This document shows, one piece after another, positions 7,192-15,500 of a stretch of DNA of 43,666 nt (position 1 is its first letter; each line of letters opens with the position of its first letter). The notes beneath the pieces are model-generated. The model was not told the origin of the DNA. It searched no databases and saw nothing but the letters and a program-made list of their open reading frames with translations. This DNA comes from an uncultured Methylococcales bacterium (GTDB lineage Bacteria; Pseudomonadota; Gammaproteobacteria; Methylococcales; Methylomonadaceae): the NCBI GenBank assembly GCA_903902705.1, contig CAIUVX010000143.1, forward strand, positions 1 through 43,666, written 5' to 3'. The position numbers were made by a program, and so were the translations under genes.

Positions 7192-9285
7192 TTATTCGTT
7201 TATTGATGTCGATGCCAACGCAAATGGATAAACTTTACCGCTACCCACTTGTTGTAAAAGTGCCGCTATGACAGTAAATGTCCAGCCCGAATCAATAATA
7301 TCGTCTACCAATAAGACGCTACCTGACTTCGGTTGCTCGATTGAAAACGTACCATCTAGATTGCGGCATTGGTGAAAACGGTTTTGTTGAAGTTTTTGCG
7401 GTTCATTGGCTTTAACTTTTTTTACTGCATCAATAAAGGGCAAGTCTAGCGCAATTGCTAAGCGATGGGCAAAATCAGCAACCAGTGTAGGATGTTTCAA
7501 TGATGGCACACAGCAAACCCAAACGGGGAAGTCTTCTGGCTGCCATCTTTCCCTAATCATGTCGGCGGTTGCCGTGACCAGTTCATCACGGAAACGCCCC
7601 GTATGTTTGTCATCTGCCACCATTTTTCCCCAACCTGCATCACCCCAGCGAGACAATACTCGACCTTCTTGCGCTTTTAAATTAGCTGGCAAATTACCTT
7701 TGAATCCGTATTGAGTAAAAGCATTAGCCGCCACTTGAATTTTAGGTATTATGGGAGATTCTGCCTGTTTGAGAAACACCATTGCTTTGTGCGCCAGACC
7801 AGCATCAACCTGAGCCGAAATGATAGCTTGATTGATACACACCGCACAACGACCACATGGTGCATCAATCTCGTCATCCAGTGAATCGCGTAAAAAATTC
7901 ATCAAACACTTATTAGTTTGCAAATACTGTTGAACTTCCTGCCACTCCATTTCCCGCTGTAAAGTAAGATGCTGAATACGCTCGTTATCCATCACAAACG
8001 GCATCAGTGTCCTACGCCACTGACTGCCCATTTTTATAATAGGCGCAGGATTTTCTACACTCAAAAGTTTCAGCACTTTCTCAATTTGACCATAGCGCAA
8101 ATTGGTTATTTCCTCAAGCTGTCGCTGAGTCAATCCATCAGTTTGCTCAAGCTTATCAATAATCTCACTAACTTGCTGCTCGGAAGGAAACGCGGATTTA
8201 CGGAAAAACTGATGAATATCCTCATCTTCCGCACCACTTAGTAAAATACCTATTGCAGATTCAATACCGCGTCCAGCACGTCCCACTTGCTGATAATAAG
8301 CAACTATCGAACTGGGTGCTTGATAATGAATCACAAAACCCAAGTCAGGTTTATCGTAGCCCATGCCTAATGCGGTTGTTGCAACCAGCACTTTAAGCTT
8401 ATTTTTTAACAATACGTCTTCAAGGCGTTCTCGGTAAGCGTTACTGTCTGCAAAATAACTATGCTTAACATCACTATGATAGGCTCGTGCGACAATACCG
8501 TTCTGTTGCAACCATACGCTAACCTGTTCAGCATCGCGCTTGGTTAGAACGTACACGATACCTGTGCCTTGCAATGTCGGAATGATTTGCGCCAACCACG
8601 CCAGACGATCCGCCTGATTTGGTAACACCATTGTTTGCAATAACAAACTGTCACGAATCAAAGAACCACGTTGAATTTGAATATTACCAAGCTGCTTTTG
8701 TATATCGGTAATAACCCGATTATTTGCTGTGGCTGTCGTTCCCAACACGGGCGTATTGGCAGGTAAAAAACGAAGAATATTAACAATACGGCGGTAGTCT
8801 GGTCGAAAATCATGCCCCCAATCTGAAATACAATGCGCTTCATCTACGACCATTAACGCAATCCGATCCGCAACAGGCTGTAAAACGGTTTCCACAAATT
8901 TATCATTTGCTAAGCGTTCGGGAGAGATTAACAAACAATCTATTTCATCAGCCAAAATTTGCTGTGTTACTGCCTGCCAGTCATTGGTATTAGTTGAATT
9001 CATCGTAACAGCATTAATTCCCAACCGCCGCGCTGCCACGATCTGGTTACGCATCAAGGCTAATAACGGAGAAATAATAATAGTCGGCCCTAAACCTCGA
9101 TCCCGAAAAATCCGCGCACTGATAAAATACACCGCACTTTTCCCCCAGCCAGTACGTTGCACGACTAACAACTTCTGGCGATGATTCACCAGTGCATCAA
9201 TCGCTTCCCATTGACCAGCTCGAAAATCGGCTTCTGGGTTAGCTAATGCGGTTTGTAATAGTTGTTGTGCTTTCAAACGATTCAT
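7192..9285 (-). CDS. RecQ-family helicase fused to a C-terminal phosphoribosyltransferase-like domain
   Basis: A 697-residue fusion. Residues 1-490 are RecQ-like: Walker A RTGWGKS (44-50), DEAH box with RecQ extension VVDEAHCISDWGHDFRPDY (146-164), motif VI QQVGRAGR (332-339) and a four-Cys zinc site at 460, 477, 480 and 483 (CGRCAVC). HRDC is absent; instead residues about 490-697 carry a PRTase-like fold with the PRPP-loop motif SVLLVDDIIDSGWT (656-669). E. coli RecQ (about 610 aa) has no such domain. The gene is first in a two-gene minus-strand unit with the DprA-like gene. By analogy with ShosTA, where a PRTase protein and a DprA protein form an anti-phage toxin-antitoxin pair, a defence role is plausible but inferred. 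Confidence 0.9.
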   Translation of the reverse strand: MNRLKAQQLLQTALANPEADFRAGQWEAIDALVNHRQKLLVVQRTGWGKSAVYFISARIFRDRGLGPTIIISPLLALMRNQIVAARRLGINAVTMNSTNTNDWQAVTQQILADEIDCLLISPERLANDKFVETVLQPVADRIALMVVDEAHCISDWGHDFRPDYRRIVNILRFLPANTPVLGTTATANNRVITDIQKQLGNIQIQRGSLIRDSLLLQTMVLPNQADRLAWLAQIIPTLQGTGIVYVLTKRDAEQVSVWLQQNGIVARAYHSDVKHSYFADSNAYRERLEDVLLKNKLKVLVATTALGMGYDKPDLGFVIHYQAPSSIVAYYQQVGRAGRGIESAIGILLSGAEDEDIHQFFRKSAFPSEQQVSEIIDKLEQTDGLTQRQLEEITNLRYGQIEKVLKLLSVENPAPIIKMGSQWRRTLMPFVMDNERIQHLTLQREMEWQEVQQYLQTNKCLMNFLRDSLDDEIDAPCGRCAVCINQAIISAQVDAGLAHKAMVFLKQAESPIIPKIQVAANAFTQYGFKGNLPANLKAQEGRVLSRWGDAGWGKMVADDKHTGRFRDELVTATADMIRERWQPEDFPVWVCCVPSLKHPTLVADFAHRLAIALDLPFIDAVKKVKANEPQKLQQNRFHQCRNLDGTFSIEQPKSGSVLLVDDIIDSGWTFTVIAALLQQVGSGKVYPFALASTSINE

Positions 9286-9358
9286 TCAATGTCCCATATT
9301 GTATTTTGCCGCTACTAAATTTTAGTGTCATGAATGGATTGACAAAGCTATGTTGAAC

Positions 9359-10537
9359 CTAACCCGCTTCAAAATCCAGCTTACAGAGTTCTTTGGCTAG
9401 GTGTAAACGTCCGTTTAGTAAGGCGGCTATGAGTTCTTGTATGCGCTGCATATACACATCGGTGTGTTCGGCGAAGGCTTGGGGAAGGTGTTCGCGTTCA
9501 AGGCGCGATAAGTGTCCATCGAAAGCGGCAGACACACACAGCAGGTCTAACACAAAATAGCGTTCTGAGAGAGGCAGTTGGTTGAGTAAGGCTAGGAAGT
9601 CTTCCCAATTGTCGTATTCATGGCTGTCTTGTATGTCAAAGGTTTCACATAGTTTGACTAATAACACCAGCATATTGGGATGGTGATTTTGTGATAATAC
9701 CATCATGGTAGCGACGGCTCGAATCGCGGCTTCTTTGGCATTGGGCGATAAGTTGTTCATTAGGTCGGGCTGCATGATTTCATCAGCAATGTGATGAGCT
9801 AAGCGGCTACCAAATAACCGTAATCTGGCTTCTTTGGCAACTTTGTACATGACGAAGGCATCCCATATTCCTGTGACTGGAATGGCTATCCATTGAAAAC
9901 CTAGCCGTGAGCTGCCTTTGCCAAACACCCGCACCAGTATGAATTTAATCAGCAAGCTACTTAATAGCACTTTGGCTTTGTATAACACACCGATGAATAA
10001 CAACTGGGTTTTGGGAACGTGTTTGAGTGGGTCTATGCCTAGGTAGTGAATGATGGGATCGGGGACTTCTAGGGCTGCGCGTGCCAGCATATTCGGCACG
10101 GCATTGGTGTCGTCTAACGGGGCATCACCGTGATAATGCCCTGTTAAACAGGCAAGTCCGTGTACGGTTCTTAGCCCCAACCAAAATAACACGGTCATTT
10201 CAACCATTAACATGGCGATGATAATCAGTGCGTAGCTGATGTAATAAAGTGTGTCGCTTAGGTGTCCTGCATATTGCCATTCAAACCAGACACTGACCAC
10301 AGTGGTCAACGCACCAATACTAAAAGCAATAATGGCGGCAAAATTGGTTAAATTTTCTGCCAACGCACACATAATATTGTCGGATGGCAAATCATCGATT
10401 GCCACTGCCGCCATGTCATTGATACCCGCTTTTTTAGCCAGATATTGGTAGTATTTAACGCCACTATTTTCTAAAAACCCCGCAGCTTGTTCTCGTTGAT
10501 AACGGGGTTTGTGGGTGGTTTCGGTATCTTCTGACAT
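9359..10537 (-). CDS. Unrecognised membrane protein with a possible TerB-like tail
   Basis: A 392-residue protein I cannot name. Predicted helices lie at about 65-86 (NFAAIIAFSIGALTTVVSVW), 98-121, 178-204 and 212-232. The soluble C-terminal half (about 265-390) is helical; its segment LDLLCVSAAFDGHLSRLEREHL resembles the TerB/DnaJ-regulator style motif with an acidic DG loop, a weak similarity. It is the last gene of a tesA, HbpS-like, membrane protein unit, starting 23 bases after the HbpS-like stop codon. Nothing in the sequence tells its substrate or partner. Confidence 0.75.
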   Translation of the reverse strand: MSEDTETTHKPRYQREQAAGFLENSGVKYYQYLAKKAGINDMAAVAIDDLPSDNIMCALAENLTNFAAIIAFSIGALTTVVSVWFEWQYAGHLSDTLYYISYALIIIAMLMVEMTVLFWLGLRTVHGLACLTGHYHGDAPLDDTNAVPNMLARAALEVPDPIIHYLGIDPLKHVPKTQLLFIGVLYKAKVLLSSLLIKFILVRVFGKGSSRLGFQWIAIPVTGIWDAFVMYKVAKEARLRLFGSRLAHHIADEIMQPDLMNNLSPNAKEAAIRAVATMMVLSQNHHPNMLVLLVKLCETFDIQDSHEYDNWEDFLALLNQLPLSERYFVLDLLCVSAAFDGHLSRLEREHLPQAFAEHTDVYMQRIQELIAALLNGRLHLAKELCKLDFEAG

Positions 10538-10560
10538 AGTGGGTTAACCCGTTTAGCGTG

Positions 10561-10989
10561 TTAAATACTGGCAAAAAAACCAACGCCTTCAATGCCAGCA
10601 ATGGCGCAACGTTCGTCTTGTTCTGAGCTGTCGCCGCTAATACCGACTGCGCCGATTAAGTGATTTTCAGTGTCGCGAATTAATACGCCACCAGGAGCGG
10701 GCATTATTTTTCCATCGGCAATGTTGACTAAGGCATTCATAAAATCAGGACGCTGTACGGCAACACCCGCTAAACTTCTGGACGAAACGCCCATGTTGAC
10801 CGCGCCCCATGCTTTGGCAGTGGCAATTTGTTGTCTTATCATGCTCGCGCCGTCTTCACGTTGCAGGGCTTTTAAATGTCCCGCTTCGTCGAGTACTACC
10901 ACGGTGAGTGGTGATAGCTCCAATTCGCGGGCTTTACTAATAGCGTTTTCTATTATTTTATTGGCTTTGTCTAGGGTTAATAAGGTCAT
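10561..10989 (-). CDS. HbpS/GlcG-like (DUF336) protein
   Basis: A 142-residue member of the GlcG/HbpS (DUF336) family. Landmarks are the opening LTLDKANKIIENAISKAREL, the strand VVVLDEAGHLKALQREDGA, the helix RQQIATAKAWGAVNMG, and the glycine-rich end GGVLIRDTENHLIGAVGISG followed by DERCAIAGIE. Family members form octamers and some bind haem or act in glycolate-type metabolism. The N-terminus has no signal peptide, so it should be cytoplasmic. It begins 12 bases after the tesA stop, with an AGAGAG ribosome binding site, so the two are likely co-transcribed. Ligand unknown. Confidence 0.88.
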   Translation of the reverse strand: MTLLTLDKANKIIENAISKARELELSPLTVVVLDEAGHLKALQREDGASMIRQQIATAKAWGAVNMGVSSRSLAGVAVQRPDFMNALVNIADGKIMPAPGGVLIRDTENHLIGAVGISGDSSEQDERCAIAGIEGVGFFASI

Positions 10990-11001
10990 CTTTCTCTCTG
11001 C

Positions 11002-11610
11002 TTAGTTAAGTAAAGGCAGTAATTGCTGCCAGATTTTTTCGGTAATAAGGGGTTGGGCTTTGGCATTGGGATGTAGTCCATCAGGCTGCATTAAACCAGT
11101 GTCCAAGGCAATATCTTCTAGTAAAAAAGGAATAACGGGGATATTCATTTCTTGAGCTAATTGCGGATAGACGTTATAAAACGCATCAATGTATCGCTTG
11201 CCGTAATTGGGTGGGATTTTTATACCCAATAGTAAAACTTTGGTGTTGGCTTGTTGGGCGCGTGCGCGGCGAATAATTTCGCTCAAATTGCTTTTCATCA
11301 ATGCAGGTGATAAGCCGCGTAAACCGTCATTCGCGCCCAGTTCTAGGATTAATATAGTGGGTTTATGCAGGGTTAACAAAGCATCAACACGCGCTAAACC
11401 ACCTGAACTGGTATCACCACTGATACTGGCGTTGTGAATGGTAAAATCCTTGTGAGTGTCGTCAATTTTTTTCTGCATTAATGCAACCCACCCTTGCGAC
11501 ACTTCTATTCCATAGCCAGCACTGATACTATCACCCAATACGACTATCGATTTAGCCATTAACGGCTGTGATATTAACGCCATTATTACTACACATAAAA
11601 ATTTAGACAT
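11002..11610 (-). CDS. tesA: Periplasmic GDSL esterase/lysophospholipase (TesA type)
   Basis: A 202-residue SGNH hydrolase that cleaves acyl esters or thioesters in the periplasm. A signal peptide spans about residues 1-19 (MSKFLCVVIMALISQPLMA). Block I GDSISAGYGI holds the nucleophile Ser, block III is LGANDGLRG with the oxyanion Asn, and block V DGLHPNA has the catalytic Asp and His. The size matches E. coli TesA (208). As in E. coli, an ybbA-type ABC ATPase gene is divergent, here with only one base between the two start codons. It is probably first in an operon with the HbpS-like gene. Confidence 0.94.
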   Translation of the reverse strand: MSKFLCVVIMALISQPLMAKSIVVLGDSISAGYGIEVSQGWVALMQKKIDDTHKDFTIHNASISGDTSSGGLARVDALLTLHKPTILILELGANDGLRGLSPALMKSNLSEIIRRARAQQANTKVLLLGIKIPPNYGKRYIDAFYNVYPQLAQEMNIPVIPFLLEDIALDTGLMQPDGLHPNAKAQPLITEKIWQQLLPLLN

Positions 11611-11611
11611 T

Positions 11612-12313
11612 ATGCAATCTCAAATGAATAACTCATTAAATAACATTATCGTAGCAGAACGCTTAGGAAAATCAGTGTCTACGGCTGACGGGATACTACA
11701 TATTCTGTCATCGATAGATTTGATAATCAAATCTGGCGAAAGTATTGCGGTGGTTGGCGAATCGGGTTCGGGTAAATCAACGCTCATCGGCTTGTTAGCA
11801 GGATTAGATACGCCCAGTACAGGGGCTATTTTTATTGATAATCAAGACTTAACAATCATGAATGAAGATGGTAGAGCCGCCATGAGACACAAGCTGATTG
11901 GCTTTGTATTTCAAGCGTTTCAACTACTACCTAGCCTCACCGCGCTAGAAAATGTCATGCTACCGCTGGAATTAAGCGGTGATAAAAATGCCAAAACAGC
12001 GGCAACGGCATTGCTTGAGCGGGTCGGTTTAGGGCATCGTTTAACCCATACACCCAAAAAACTCTCAGGCGGCGAACAACAGCGCGTTGCCCTAGCGCGA
12101 GCCTTTGTCACTCGACCTGCAATTTTATTTGCCGACGAGCCAACGGGTAATTTAGACAGTAAAACGGGGGCGCATATCATCGATTTATTGTTTGAGTTGA
12201 ATTCTGAACATAAAACCACCTTAATTTTAGTAACCCACGATCATGCGTTGGCATCGCGATGTACGCGGACTATTCGGCTGGAAGCGGGGATTTTGTGTGG
12301 TAAACCCTTATAA
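11612..12313 (+). CDS. ybbA: ABC transporter ATP-binding protein, YbbA/LolD type
   Basis: A 233-residue ATPase of the MacB/LolD class. Walker A is GESGSGKST (49-57), the Q-loop lies in GFVFQAFQLLPSLTALENV, the signature is LSGGEQQR, and Walker B is ILFADEPTGNLD. The whole sequence tracks E. coli YbbA closely, and the divergent tesA neighbour is the same. Normally a large permease gene (ybbP) follows; here a convergent glycosyltransferase comes instead, so the ATPase is orphaned in this window. ATG codons exist at 11612 and 11624; neither has a clear ribosome binding site, and with the first the 5' leader would be minimal. Confidence 0.88.
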   Translation: MQSQMNNSLNNIIVAERLGKSVSTADGILHILSSIDLIIKSGESIAVVGESGSGKSTLIGLLAGLDTPSTGAIFIDNQDLTIMNEDGRAAMRHKLIGFVFQAFQLLPSLTALENVMLPLELSGDKNAKTAATALLERVGLGHRLTHTPKKLSGGEQQRVALARAFVTRPAILFADEPTGNLDSKTGAHIIDLLFELNSEHKTTLILVTHDHALASRCTRTIRLEAGILCGKPL

Positions 12314-12381
12314 TTCCACGCTCTAGTGTGAAAAGTCATTCAATGTATCGTGTAGGCTGTGGTTTGTAAAGTCTCGCAAAC

Positions 12382-13242
12382 TTACAACACCCTCACAGTC
12401 GAATTGATAATCAGCGTGTAACGCTCAATAAGTTCTCGATAATAATCGGCTTCCTCTGTTTTTCCGCGCTTGGTGATACCGTTAAGATAAATACTTGCTT
12501 TCGTCAACAACATACCGAGTGCGGCTTGTTGATTTTCAGCCGTTAATTGCTGGGACTCAATGATTTTTTGTAGCGCGGTAATTCTAAACCTGTCCATGCC
12601 CCAAAGCTGTTGTGATAACTGATCTGCATGACCGCCATACTTTTTTATTTGCGGCTCTTCAATTAATAACACAGGGTAATTTGCGCTGATTCTAAGCCAC
12701 AAATCATAATCTTCACAGACAGGCAATTGGGTATCAAATAAACCAATGGCGGTAAATACCGAACGATGTATCAGTACCGTAGACGGTGAAATCGCACAGT
12801 GTGGCAAGCACTGCGTAAATATCCAACCGCCTATTTTTGCGTATTTTTTCGCTGGATTAACGCGCACGCCATTGCGTATCCATTGTTCTTCTGTATGACA
12901 AATCTTACTATCAGGATTAGCGGCTAACGCGGCAGTTTGTCGAGCCAGTTTTTCGGGCAACCATTCGTCATCTGAATCCAAAAATGCTAGCCAATCGCCA
13001 GTGCTGTGCTGAATGCCCAAATTTCGCGCACTGCTAATACCGCTATTTTGCTGATAATAATAACGAACGGCTGGAAATTCTGTGCGCAGCATTATGCTAG
13101 TAGCATCGGTAGAACCATCATCAATAACCAGTACTTCAGTCGCTAATAAGGTTTGCGCAAACACTGATAATAAAGCGCGGCGTAATAATTCACAGCGATT
13201 GTAAGTGGGGATAATTACGGAAATATTCATAGTTGAAGTCAT
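12382..13242 (-). CDS. Family 2 glycosyltransferase
   Basis: A 286-residue GT-A fold enzyme. The N-terminus ISVIIPTYNRCELLRRALLS is the GT2 nucleotide-binding start, VLVIDDGSTDAT follows, and the metal-binding DxD motif is in FLDSDDEWLPEKL. The later part (CEDYDLWLRISANYPVLLIE) has the ED acidic pair of the acceptor/catalytic region. It probably transfers a sugar to a surface glycan or lipid at the cytoplasmic face; there is no membrane segment. Start codons for M1 and M5 are both possible. It stands alone, convergent with ybbA, so the glycan cannot be guessed. Confidence 0.9.
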   Translation of the reverse strand: MTSTMNISVIIPTYNRCELLRRALLSVFAQTLLATEVLVIDDGSTDATSIMLRTEFPAVRYYYQQNSGISSARNLGIQHSTGDWLAFLDSDDEWLPEKLARQTAALAANPDSKICHTEEQWIRNGVRVNPAKKYAKIGGWIFTQCLPHCAISPSTVLIHRSVFTAIGLFDTQLPVCEDYDLWLRISANYPVLLIEEPQIKKYGGHADQLSQQLWGMDRFRITALQKIIESQQLTAENQQAALGMLLTKASIYLNGITKRGKTEEADYYRELIERYTLIINSTVRVL

Positions 13243-13398
13243 GTAGGTAGGAGGTAGATACGCTCATTGCTTAAGTTGGGGTTCGTTGCTCACCTCAAGC
13301 TGCCGTGCTGTTGATTCGATTTTTTACTTGCATAAATAAATTTAAGATGGTATCTACAAGCTCTGTCACTTTGATTTCTGCCACTCTCTAACCTAATT

Positions 13399-14304
13399 AT
13401 GAATGACATTAAACGAACACACGAAGCCTCAAGTCTTAGAGAATTTTTCGACGATCAATTAGATCACTTGCAAAACCTTGTCAACGGTCTGAGTAGCCAT
13501 ATTCACGATGAAATACAACAGGCAGAGAAAGACAAGGAGATTGTCGAAACTTTTGTCGATGTATCAAACAGCAAGATGCGAGCCGTACAGGGCTATGCCC
13601 ATAAGTTAAGGGAGCATGTAAGATCGCTGTACAATCATGTGCTACAGATTGTGGATGAGATTCCACCACCCGTCGATTTGAACTTGGACGCATTTGGGAC
13701 TGATACGCTGATCACCGCTTTGTTCGTCAACAGCAATGACATTGACAAACTGTTTAAAACCGATCCCAATGTGAATGCCTTTTTACACGCTCATAGTAAA
13801 GATGAAGCCCCGATATTGTATGGACTATTAACCGCTGACAAGAGTGAAAAGTCAACATTGGGCATGAGTATACAAGGCGATATGCTCATTCGTGAAGTGC
13901 CGCAACAAGCGGTCAATTTCTCTGAGCATAAAATCCATACGCCTTGCACCAGTAGTGAAGAGCTAAACGCTGCACTAAAAGAGTATCTGTTTACTCGTGT
14001 AGTGGCACTTATTAGGCAGGAGATGATGGCGCATAGTACAGATCAAGCTTTCAATGCTGATAAGTCATACCAGTCGAAAATCAATAGTATGGCTAACCCT
14101 GATGTTTATCTGAATACACTGGTTAATTATCTCGAAAATCCAGCCAACTTGTTAAGTATTAACAAAATCCATTTCAAGCTCAGTAAAATGGGTATCAAAT
14201 TAGAGGACGACGACCCACAGAGCGCGAATGAGTTTGACATTCATGAGCTCAACTGGCGCAATAATATTCGAGTCGTGTTATTACAAATTACCCACGCTCG
14301 CTAA
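13399..14304 (+). CDS. Unrecognised 301-residue protein
   Basis: I do not recognise it. Residues 1-95 are charged and helical, likely coiled coil (FDDQLDHLQNLVNGLSSHIH through KLREHVRSLYNHVLQIVDEI), followed by PPPV and a mixed alpha/beta region with a conserved-looking core ITALFVNSNDIDKLFKTDPN. No signal peptide, membrane segment or metal motif is seen. There is no good ribosome binding site before the ATG at 13399. It lies between a divergent glycosyltransferase and a Crp/Fnr regulator with an 85-base gap, so it may be transcribed alone. Codon use looks like its neighbours. Confidence 0.72.
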   Translation: MNDIKRTHEASSLREFFDDQLDHLQNLVNGLSSHIHDEIQQAEKDKEIVETFVDVSNSKMRAVQGYAHKLREHVRSLYNHVLQIVDEIPPPVDLNLDAFGTDTLITALFVNSNDIDKLFKTDPNVNAFLHAHSKDEAPILYGLLTADKSEKSTLGMSIQGDMLIREVPQQAVNFSEHKIHTPCTSSEELNAALKEYLFTRVVALIRQEMMAHSTDQAFNADKSYQSKINSMANPDVYLNTLVNYLENPANLLSINKIHFKLSKMGIKLEDDDPQSANEFDIHELNWRNNIRVVLLQITHAR

Positions 14305-14389
14305 GTCAGATAGTGTGAGTAAACGACTCTATCACTTACCCATTCTACAATTATGCTGTTCTTTCGTCCCCGCCAAATAACAACCACAC

Positions 14390-15028
14390 ATGCAAACCAA
14401 GCTAATCATCCCTGATTGTTTACTCAATACCACCTTGCTTGATTTTAACAAGCAAACAACGCTGTATCATCAAGGTGACATGCTGAACCATATTTGGATT
14501 ATTAACCAAGGTTTTATCAAAATTCACCGTCTATCTGTGCAAGGCAAACAAGTCACGCTGTCGCTGTTGGGGTGTAATGCGATTTTTGGCGCGGTTGAAG
14601 TCGATCAAACCCTGTCTACTGAAACGGCAAGCACTCAAAGTGCGGTGCGAGTGTATCGCATACCGATACAGCAATTTGATACCTTACTGGTAAATAATAG
14701 CGATTTTTCTCAATTCGTGGCGCGGTCATTGTTTAGGCGCAAAGAGGCATTGCAACGCCGCTTGTTTTGTATCATGCACCGCAAAGTAGACGCACGTTTA
14801 GCCGCTGTGTTGACTGATTTAGCACGCAACGAAGGTGAACGCTGTACGCATGGCGGTGAAATAGATATACGTTTAAGTCAACAAGACATTGCTGATATGG
14901 TGGGCGCGAGTCGGCAAGTGGTCAGCACTGAACTTAATCGTTTGCGTGACCAAGACATTGTGCATTATTCAAGAGATTTAATGTGTATCATCGATTTGGC
15001 TACCTTGGCATTACGCGCAGAAAATTAA
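14390..15028 (+). CDS. Crp/Fnr family transcription regulator
   Basis: A 212-residue regulator. Residues about 15-115 form the cyclic-nucleotide-binding-type beta-barrel (LYHQGDMLNHIWIINQGFIK, then LSLLGCNAIFGAVEV). Residues about 130-205 form the winged helix, with IRLSQQDIADMVGASRQVVS as the helix-turn-helix. The N-terminal Cys cluster of FNR is missing, so it does not look like an oxygen-sensing [4Fe-4S] protein. In the recognition helix (SRQVVSTELNRL, 174-185) Gln and Thr replace the Glu and Arg of CRP, which predicts a different operator. It precedes a DsrE-type gene and msrPQ, and a perfect palindrome follows its stop codon by five bases. Confidence 0.9.
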   Translation: MQTKLIIPDCLLNTTLLDFNKQTTLYHQGDMLNHIWIINQGFIKIHRLSVQGKQVTLSLLGCNAIFGAVEVDQTLSTETASTQSAVRVYRIPIQQFDTLLVNNSDFSQFVARSLFRRKEALQRRLFCIMHRKVDARLAAVLTDLARNEGERCTHGGEIDIRLSQQDIADMVGASRQVVSTELNRLRDQDIVHYSRDLMCIIDLATLALRAEN

Positions 15029-15032
15029 CGTT

Positions 15033-15048
15033 TGTCATAGTTATGACA
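15033..15048. promoter_or_regulatory. Perfect palindrome, candidate Crp/Fnr-family operator
   Basis: TGTCATA-GT-TATGACA, with 7-base arms around a 2-base centre, lies 75 bases upstream of the DsrE-type start and just after the Crp/Fnr gene. Size and symmetry fit a Crp/Fnr dimer site (16-22 bp, two-fold), although the half-site is not the CRP TGTGA or FNR TTGAT. TTGTCA at 15032-15037 could also serve as a -35 element. Confidence 0.5.
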
Positions 15049-15123
15049 GATGTTAAGTAATAAACTGGTTAACATAAATACACGCTTAGTTATCAAGCGG
15101 TATTTTATTCACTGGAGATTATT

Positions 15124-15480
15124 ATGAACAAAGTCGCAATCGTGGTTCTGGCAGGAACAAAGCAAGAAGATAGCATGGGACGTATAGTCAACGCGCTTAT
15201 GGCAGTTAAGGAACTGAAAGAAAATAATGACGATGTACAATTGATTTTTACGGGCATAGGTACAATGTGGCTGGCTGAACTCAATCGTCCTAGTCATCAA
15301 CTGCACGCTGTTTATAATGCCGTAAAAGATAAAATTGCGGGAGCTTGTGGATTTTGTGCCACGGCTTACAATGAGACCGATGCCATTAAAGCAGGTGGTA
15401 TCGTCATATTGGAAGAATATGGTACAAACATGAGCTACGTTAAATTAATCAACAACGGCTATCAAGTCATTACCTTTTAA
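15124..15480 (+). CDS. DsrE-superfamily protein
   Basis: A 118-residue protein of the DsrE/DsrF-like fold. The N-terminal strand [20 protein letters not shown] and the later [11 protein letters not shown] match the fold. The segment [10 protein letters not shown] places two Cys at 75 and 78, where sulfur-carrier members have their active Cys. The C-terminal [22 protein letters not shown] is typical. Some relatives move persulfide sulfur; others have no known function. A GGAG ribosome binding site precedes the ATG. It lies 20 bases before msrP and probably shares its mRNA, which suggests a role in thiol or sulfur redox stress. Confidence 0.85.
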   Translation: MNKVAIVVLAGTKQEDSMGRIVNALMAVKELKENNDDVQLIFTGIGTMWLAELNRPSHQLHAVYNAVKDKIAGACGFCATAYNETDAIKAGGIVILEEYGTNMSYVKLINNGYQVITF

Positions 15481-15500
15481 CTCAAACAGCGAGACTCTCC

